Source: JBBQSN01 sp963825505 (GTDB taxonomy: Bacteria > Actinomycetota > Actinomycetes > Actinomycetales > CAWJMD01). From it: DNA of 64,000 nt. The translations under genes and the position numbers were made by a program. Below are positions 59,510 to 64,000 of this stretch, one piece after another. Position 1 is the first letter of the stretch; each line of letters begins with the position of its first letter. The notes beneath the pieces are model-generated. The model was not told the DNA's origin and made no database searches. It worked only from the letters and a program-made list of their open reading frames with translations. The stretch lies in the NCBI GenBank assembly GCA_963825505.1, contig CAWGTL010000004.1, forward strand, positions 496,001-560,000, read 5' to 3'.

Positions 59510-62179
59510 TCACGACAGGCGGTCCGCGCTCGGGATGCCGAGGACCTGGCGGCTGCCGAGGAACCCGCCCGCGCCGTTGCCCAGGTACACCAGGTCGGTG
59601 CCCGCACCGGTGCGCGCGAGCAGGTCCACCGCGCCGTCGCCGTCGTGGTCCCGGATCCCGACCAGCTCGGCGATGCCGCCCCAGCGGGACCCCACCTGGC
59701 GCATCGTGCCCAGGCGGCTCGTGCCGGTGCCGGTGTACAGCAGGAGCGCCCCGTCGGAGGCCCGCCGGGCCACCAGGTCGGCGTGGCCGTCCTCGTCGAA
59801 CGGGCCGGGACCGACCAGCAGGTCCATGCCGCCCCAGCCGCTGCCGATCTGCTGCTGGCCGGTGATCGAGCCGGAGCGCGCCAAGGTGAACAGCAGCAGG
59901 GCACCGGTGGAGGGGTGGCGCGCCGTCAGGTCCGGGACGCCGTCGCCGCTCAGGTCGCCGGCGGCGGTCAGCAGGTCGAGATGCCCCCAGTTCCAACCGA
60001 CCTGGCGGGTGGAGGAGACGACGCCCCGGCCCTGGACGAAGGCGATGAACATGCCACCGGCGGCGTCGCGCACGACCAGCTCCGAGCGGCCGTTGCCGTC
60101 CAGGTCGCCGATCACCAGGGTGTCGCGAACCTGCGCGACCGGTAGCTGCAGCGCGGTCGGTGTGGCGAAGTCGCGCGCCCCGGTGCCGCGGTACAGGCGC
60201 AGCCCCGCGTCGGCGGCGCTGATCGCGAGCAGGTCGTTGCGCCCGTCGCCGTCCCAGTCGCCGGGGCCCACGAGCACCCGCGTGCCGCCCCAGCCGTTGC
60301 CCCACGTGCTGGGTGCCTCCAGCCCGGTGGCGGTCGCGAACCGGGTGGTCATCCGGCCCGCGGTGTCGCGGGTGATCAGGTCGGGCCGCCCGTCGCGGTC
60401 CCAGTCCCCCACGCCGACCAGCGCGTCGACGTCGGACCACTCGGTGGCGAGCACGGTCGAGCGGACGAAGCCGCCGCGACCGTTGCCGGAGTAGGTGCGG
60501 GCGGTGCCGGTGCCGTCGAGCGCGACGAGGTCGCGCCGGCCGTCGCCGTCGAGGTCGCCCACGCCGACGACCGAGGTCATCGCTCCCCAACCCCACCCGA
60601 CGGCCTTGCCGGAGACGAACCGGCCGGTGCCGAGGCCGCGGTAGAGGTACATCGTCCCGTCGGTGGTGATGCCGAGCAGGTCCGCGCGCGCGTCGCCGTC
60701 CCAGTCGCCGGGCGCGACCAGGTGGCGCATGCCGCCCCAGCCGCTGCCGATCTGGCGCGTGGTGGTGAAGCCGCCGCGCCCGTCGGACTGGTACAGCCAC
60801 AGGGCGCCGGTCACGCCGTCGCGTGCGACGAGGTCGGGACGGGAGTCCCCGCCGAGGTCGGGTGAGCCGACCACGAGGTCCTTGGTGGCCCACCCCGTGC
60901 CGATCTGCTTGCCGGACAGCACCGGCGAGGGGACTCGCACCGACACCCGGACCCCGGATCCCGAGGACACCACGGAGCTGACGACGTCCGGGTGGCCGTC
61001 ACCGTCCAGGTCGTGCCCGCCGGTGCCCTCGTCGACGGGCGTCGGGGTGGGTGTGGGCGTCGGGGTCGGGTCCGGCGTCGGGTCGGCCGGGGCCGGCGGG
61101 GTGCTACCCGCCTGGATCTGGGCGGCCGACGTGCGGATCGCGCCCATCCGCGCGTAGAACGCGTCGCCCGGGCACGAGGTCTGCCCGAGGTCGCGGTGCG
61201 CGACGATCGCCGGGATCGTGCGGCCGGCGAGGCTGGTGGTGCTGGTGGCCGCGACGCCGGTCAGCGAAAGCTTCCAGGCGATCACGCGGGAGACGGCGTC
61301 CTGGGCCGCGGCGGGCGGGGCCGCGGACTCGTAGGTGCCCATCACCGAGACGCCGAACGAACCGGTGTTGTACCCGGCGACGTGCGCGCCCACCACGCCG
61401 TTCTGCACGCCGCCCGCGCGGCCCTCCCAGAGCCGCCCGAAGCGGTCGACCAGCACGTTGTACGCGATGTCGTTCCAGCCGCGGCCCTGCACGTGGAACG
61501 CGTAGATGCCGCGCATCACCGCCGGGACCTGCTCGGCGGTGTAGGTGTTGGTGCCGGCGGTGTGGTGGATGACCGCCGCGCGCACGGTGGCGTAGCTCGG
61601 GGAGCTGCGCACCAGCGACTCGTCCGCACCCCACTGCGCGCGGGTGAGGATCGTGGGCCGCGACACCGCGGCGTCGGCGCTGCCCGCCACCTGCGGGTCC
61701 GGGTCGGCGTCGGCGGGCGAGGTGCCCGGGTCGACCAGGTCCAACCGCGCGTCGGCGACGCCGCCCGACGGCGCGGACACCCGCGCCTGCACCGCGCCGG
61801 CACCGATCACGACCAGCGGCTCGGAGCCGCGGCGCACGCCCTCCTCGGAGTCCTCGACGTCCAGCGGCTGCCACGCCTGCCAGGTACCGGCCTGCTGCTG
61901 GCGGACCTCGACGGCGACCGAGGCGCCGACGGGGCCCTGCCAGGTGACGCCGACGACGGTGACCGGCTCGGTCAGCGGCGTCACCGGGGTCTCCAGCCGC
62001 AGCTCGGAGGCCGCGGCAGAGGTCCTGGCGGCGGACGACGTGCCGACCACGGCGAGCCCGACCGAGCGCAGCGACGGTGCCACCGGTCGCGGCTCCGCGT
62101 GCACGTCCACCCCGACCGACGTCGCCACGAACAGCGGCAGCGAGAGCACGACGGCGAGCAGGGCAGGACGAAGGCGCAT
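59510..62179 (-). CDS. Secreted PGRP amidase with about ten FG-GAP repeats (amidase B)
   Basis: 889-residue exported zinc amidase, paralogue of amidase A. Signal peptide RPALLAVVLSLPLFVATSVG. The shared beta domain (VVGVTWQGPVGASVAVEVRQ) precedes the PGRP domain: TRAQWGADESLVRSS, AVIHHTAGTNTYTAEQVPA, DIAYNVLVDRFG and HRDLGQTSCPGD supply the zinc His and Cys ligands. A Pro/Thr linker (DPTPDPTPTPTPTPTPVDEG) leads to about ten repeats, twice the number in every other member. ATG 62179 starts MRLRPALL; upstream is a weak ribosome site, CGATGT seven bases before could be a -10. Confidence 0.9.
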   Translation of the reverse strand: MRLRPALLAVVLSLPLFVATSVGVDVHAEPRPVAPSLRSVGLAVVGTSSAARTSAAASELRLETPVTPLTEPVTVVGVTWQGPVGASVAVEVRQQQAGTWQAWQPLDVEDSEEGVRRGSEPLVVIGAGAVQARVSAPSGGVADARLDLVDPGTSPADADPDPQVAGSADAAVSRPTILTRAQWGADESLVRSSPSYATVRAAVIHHTAGTNTYTAEQVPAVMRGIYAFHVQGRGWNDIAYNVLVDRFGRLWEGRAGGVQNGVVGAHVAGYNTGSFGVSVMGTYESAAPPAAAQDAVSRVIAWKLSLTGVAATSTTSLAGRTIPAIVAHRDLGQTSCPGDAFYARMGAIRTSAAQIQAGSTPPAPADPTPDPTPTPTPTPTPVDEGTGGHDLDGDGHPDVVSSVVSSGSGVRVSVRVPSPVLSGKQIGTGWATKDLVVGSPDLGGDSRPDLVARDGVTGALWLYQSDGRGGFTTTRQIGSGWGGMRHLVAPGDWDGDARADLLGITTDGTMYLYRGLGTGRFVSGKAVGWGWGAMTSVVGVGDLDGDGRRDLVALDGTGTARTYSGNGRGGFVRSTVLATEWSDVDALVGVGDWDRDGRPDLITRDTAGRMTTRFATATGLEAPSTWGNGWGGTRVLVGPGDWDGDGRNDLLAISAADAGLRLYRGTGARDFATPTALQLPVAQVRDTLVIGDLDGNGRSELVVRDAAGGMFIAFVQGRGVVSSTRQVGWNWGHLDLLTAAGDLSGDGVPDLTARHPSTGALLLFTLARSGSITGQQQIGSGWGGMDLLVGPGPFDEDGHADLVARRASDGALLLYTGTGTSRLGTMRQVGSRWGGIAELVGIRDHDGDGAVDLLARTGAGTDLVYLGNGAGGFLGSRQVLGIPSADRLS

Positions 62180-62249
62180 GGTGGTGACATCGACCGGGAC
62201 GGGTGTGACTTGAGTGCCGGGTGGGATCGGCCGCCCTCCCGTCCGCGGG

Positions 62250-62262
62250 TAGGTTTCGCTGC
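62250..62262 (+). promoter_or_regulatory. Leaderless -10 box of the epimerase gene
   Basis: TAGGTT (62250-62255), 7-base spacer TCGCTGC, GTG 62263. Confidence 0.55.
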
Positions 62263-63144
62263 GTGATCGCCGCAGGCCCGTCCGGACCACTGGTCGTCGC
62301 CGGCGCCACCGGATGGCTGGGCGGCGCCGTCGTCGAGGCCGCGCGCCGGCGGGGGCTGGACGTGCGCCCGCTGCGCCGCGACGAACCGGTCGAGGGGCTG
62401 CTGTCGGCGCCCGGCACCGTCCTGCTCATCGCGACCGGTGCCGGCGACAAGTCCGATCCGGAGCAGCTGCTCCAGGCTCACGTCGCCGTGCCGCAGCAGC
62501 TCGCCCGCGCCGCGCTGGACCAGGGCGCCGCGGTGCTCGCGCTGGGTTCAGCCGCCGAGTACGGCCTCCCGCAGCGGCCGACGGTGGGTGAGGACCACCC
62601 GGAGCTGCCGGTCGGCGACTACGGCACCTCGAAGCTGGAGGGGACGCACGCCCTGCGGGCGCTGGCCGAGCAGGGCCTGCGGCTGACGGTGGCACGGGTG
62701 TTCAACGTGCTCGGGCCCGGGCGCCGCGACGGCGACCCGGTGCAGGACTTCGCCCGCGCGGTCCGGGCGCTCCCGGACGCCGGCGGGACCGTGGAGGCCT
62801 GGGACTCGACCCTGGAGCGCGACATCGCCCCCGTCACGTGGGTCGGCGAGCGGCTGGTCGACCTCGCCGGGGTCGTCGGCGCCGAGCCGGTCGTCAACGT
62901 CTGCACCGGGCACGCGACCCGGTTCCGCGACCTGATCGAGGCGATGGGCCGGGTGCGGGGCGTGCCGCTGCAGGTGCGCGACGTGCGCCCCGGCGGCATC
63001 CCTCGCGTCGTCGGCGACCCGGGTCTGCTGCACCGCCTCGTCGGGACCCCGCCGATGCCGCACCTTGACGAGCTGGCTGAGCTGGCGCTGCGGGCGTCAG
63101 CCGAGCCGGGAACCCCCGAGGAGCCTGCTGCGTCGCAGTCGTGA
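62263..63144 (+). CDS. NAD-dependent epimerase/dehydratase (SDR)
   Basis: 293-residue extended short-chain dehydrogenase acting on a nucleotide sugar. The Rossmann motif is VVAGATGWLGGAVV near residue 10, an active-site region LGSAAEYG replaces the usual Ser-x24-Tyr arrangement, and DYGTSKLEGTHAL has the catalytic Tyr-x3-Lys. ARVFNVLGPGRRDGD is the usual sugar-nucleotide loop. Substrate not identifiable. Neighbours (LegB-like dehydratase, surface hydrolases) favour a role in surface-glycan precursors. Divergent from amidase B with 83 bases between starts. Confidence 0.83.
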   Translation: MIAAGPSGPLVVAGATGWLGGAVVEAARRRGLDVRPLRRDEPVEGLLSAPGTVLLIATGAGDKSDPEQLLQAHVAVPQQLARAALDQGAAVLALGSAAEYGLPQRPTVGEDHPELPVGDYGTSKLEGTHALRALAEQGLRLTVARVFNVLGPGRRDGDPVQDFARAVRALPDAGGTVEAWDSTLERDIAPVTWVGERLVDLAGVVGAEPVVNVCTGHATRFRDLIEAMGRVRGVPLQVRDVRPGGIPRVVGDPGLLHRLVGTPPMPHLDELAELALRASAEPGTPEEPAASQS

Positions 63145-63359
63145 GGTCGTGCCCGGAGGGGGTGTCTGTCAGTCCCCGACGGACGGGCGAGCACTGCGGC
63201 GACGAGTGCCGCCGCCGCCGAGAAGTGCGCCGAACCCACTGTCTTCATCCAGTCGGATGGCCCGGAGTACCGATCGCTGACCGACGTCCCAGCAAGCGGG
63301 TCGACCGCCGTCGTGGCGACGGTTGGGGTTGCCGTCCCGGTGACCGAGCACGCCGCGGT
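63145..63359. other. Convergent intergenic region, 215 bp
   Basis: Lies between the epimerase stop and the LegB-like stop. It holds only weak hairpins (CCGTCG-TGG-CGACGG at 63308-63322) and a 64-codon open frame that resembles nothing known. No convincing gene or terminator. Confidence 0.5.
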
Positions 63360-64000
63360 TCACATCCGCTGGTCGAGGGAGCGGTCGCTGCGGCGGTGGA
63401 CCAGCTCGGGGACCAGGGTGCCGACGAGCGCCTCGATCCGCTCCTCGTCGACCGGGGTGCGGGCGTCGTCGAGCAGCTCGGAGACCGCGGCGAGGAAGTC
63501 ACCGATCGTGACCGGGTCGGCCACGGCCGGACGCAGCGCCCGCAGGCCGGAGAGGCCGAAGCCGTGCACCTGCTCGCCGGCGCCGGCGAACTCCTCGAAC
63601 TCCTTCTCCCCCGCGGTGTCCAGCGGGGTGAGCAGCACCGGCCAGGTGCCGTCCGGCCGGTCGCGGACCGCCGCGCGGGCCTCGTCCTCGTCGCGGCAGA
63701 AGGTCGGCCGCAGGCCGAGCACGCCGAGCACGTCCTGCAGCACCTCGACCAGGTCGCGCAGGTGCCGGGCCGGGTCGAGGTCGGGCACGACCACCTCGCC
63801 GTCGGGCCCGCACAGCGCCGCGAGCAGGCAGAGCTGACCGGACTCCGGGAGCGACACGAAGTACCGCCGCACGCCTTCCGGCACCGCCAGCGGCTGGCCC
63901 TTGGCGAGCCGGGTGAGCCAGCCCTCGAGCAGCGAGCCCTGCGAGAAGGCCACGTTCGCGAACCGGGCCGTCACGGCCGGGGTCGGCACCTGCGGGTCGA
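63360..64000 (-). CDS. legB: LegB/PglF-like UDP-GlcNAc 4,6-dehydratase (C-terminal part, runs off right edge)
   Basis: About 213 residues of the C-terminal half are in the window; the start lies beyond base 64000. Segments ARFANVAFSQGSLLEGWLTR, RRYFVSLPESGQLCLLAALC, LLTPLDTAGEKEFEEFAGAG and the end HRRSDRSLDQRM match, in order, the C-terminal features of UDP-N-acetylglucosamine 4,6-dehydratases used for legionaminic/bacillosamine-type sugars (from memory, those end GKYLDxKM and share TTGEKxFEEF). The catalytic SDR motifs should be upstream, outside the window. It indicates a nonulosonic acid or di-amino sugar pathway just to the right. Confidence 0.7.
   Translation of the reverse strand, partial: DPQVPTPAVTARFANVAFSQGSLLEGWLTRLAKGQPLAVPEGVRRYFVSLPESGQLCLLAALCGPDGEVVVPDLDPARHLRDLVEVLQDVLGVLGLRPTFCRDEDEARAAVRDRPDGTWPVLLTPLDTAGEKEFEEFAGAGEQVHGFGLSGLRALRPAVADPVTIGDFLAAVSELLDDARTPVDEERIEALVGTLVPELVHRRSDRSLDQRM

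Noticed and set aside
63169..63363. 64-codon minus-strand open frame between the epimerase and LegB-like genes
   Set aside because: No similarity recognised, no ribosome site or -10 box, and atypical composition; treated as intergenic.

Overview
The window is chromosomal DNA from a very high-GC, F420-making, WhiB-containing actinobacterium (Actinomycetota). Much of the gene order from uvrD2/mrx1 through nudC, adnAB, rhlE, ahcY, whiB2, fbiA/fbiB to a TIGR03089 protein follows the order I know from the Mycobacterium tuberculosis Rv3198-Rv3268 region, with lineage-specific insertions. Genus cannot be fixed from the sequence alone. I saw no rRNA, tRNA or CRISPR array.

Layout. 1-12.7 kb: DNA repair and redox block: uvrD2 (cut by the left edge), mycoredoxin, a frameshifted uridine-kinase-like gene, nudC, a phosphotransferase, the two-subunit helicase-nuclease adnA-adnB, an alkyltransferase-like protein, a secreted metzincin-like lipoprotein, a TetR regulator and DUF3107. 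12.8-24.3 kb: small stress and housekeeping genes: GlsB/YeaQ membrane protein, ArfB, a ferritin-like protein, RNA helicase RhlE, a PadR/HAAS pair, an orphan ParA, an RsbW-like kinase, MarC, a PHP phosphatase, a lytic transglycosylase, DUF2200, MaoC and PepP. 24.4-33.2 kb: signalling and accessory genes: DUF6636, a GGDEF-EAL sensor translationally coupled to a solute-binding lipoprotein, CPBP protease, P1 peptidase, a P-loop kinase, a damaged 13E12/HNH gene, DUF899 and a VOC fragment. 33.2-49.2 kb: ahcY, CDF transporter, SIS protein, Trm112, DUF3499, zincin-fold protein, DUF5719, large glycosyltransferase, whiB, fbiA, fbiB, cupin, AlkA-like glycosylase, DUF3105 and TIGR03089.

49.2-62.2 kb is the most distinctive part: six secreted proteins on the minus strand (M15-like peptidase, two PGRP amidases, two paralogues with an unknown N-terminal domain, one subtilase), each ending in FG-GAP/VCBS-like beta-propeller repeats. 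Five carry five repeats and the sixth carries about ten. A CoA-transferase pair (scoAB) is inserted between the first two. The right edge holds a sugar epimerase and the end of a LegB-like UDP-GlcNAc 4,6-dehydratase, suggesting surface-glycan biosynthesis next to surface hydrolases.

Regulatory style. At least 17 genes have a TANNNT -10 box ending 6-8 bases before the start codon, i.e. leaderless transcripts. Genes inside operons overlap by GTGA/ATGA. Three convergent gene pairs share the stop codon in CTAG. Bidirectional hairpin terminators lie at 13122-13161 and 16703-16748. Three probable frameshifts (about 1731, 20775 and 31551) need read-level confirmation.
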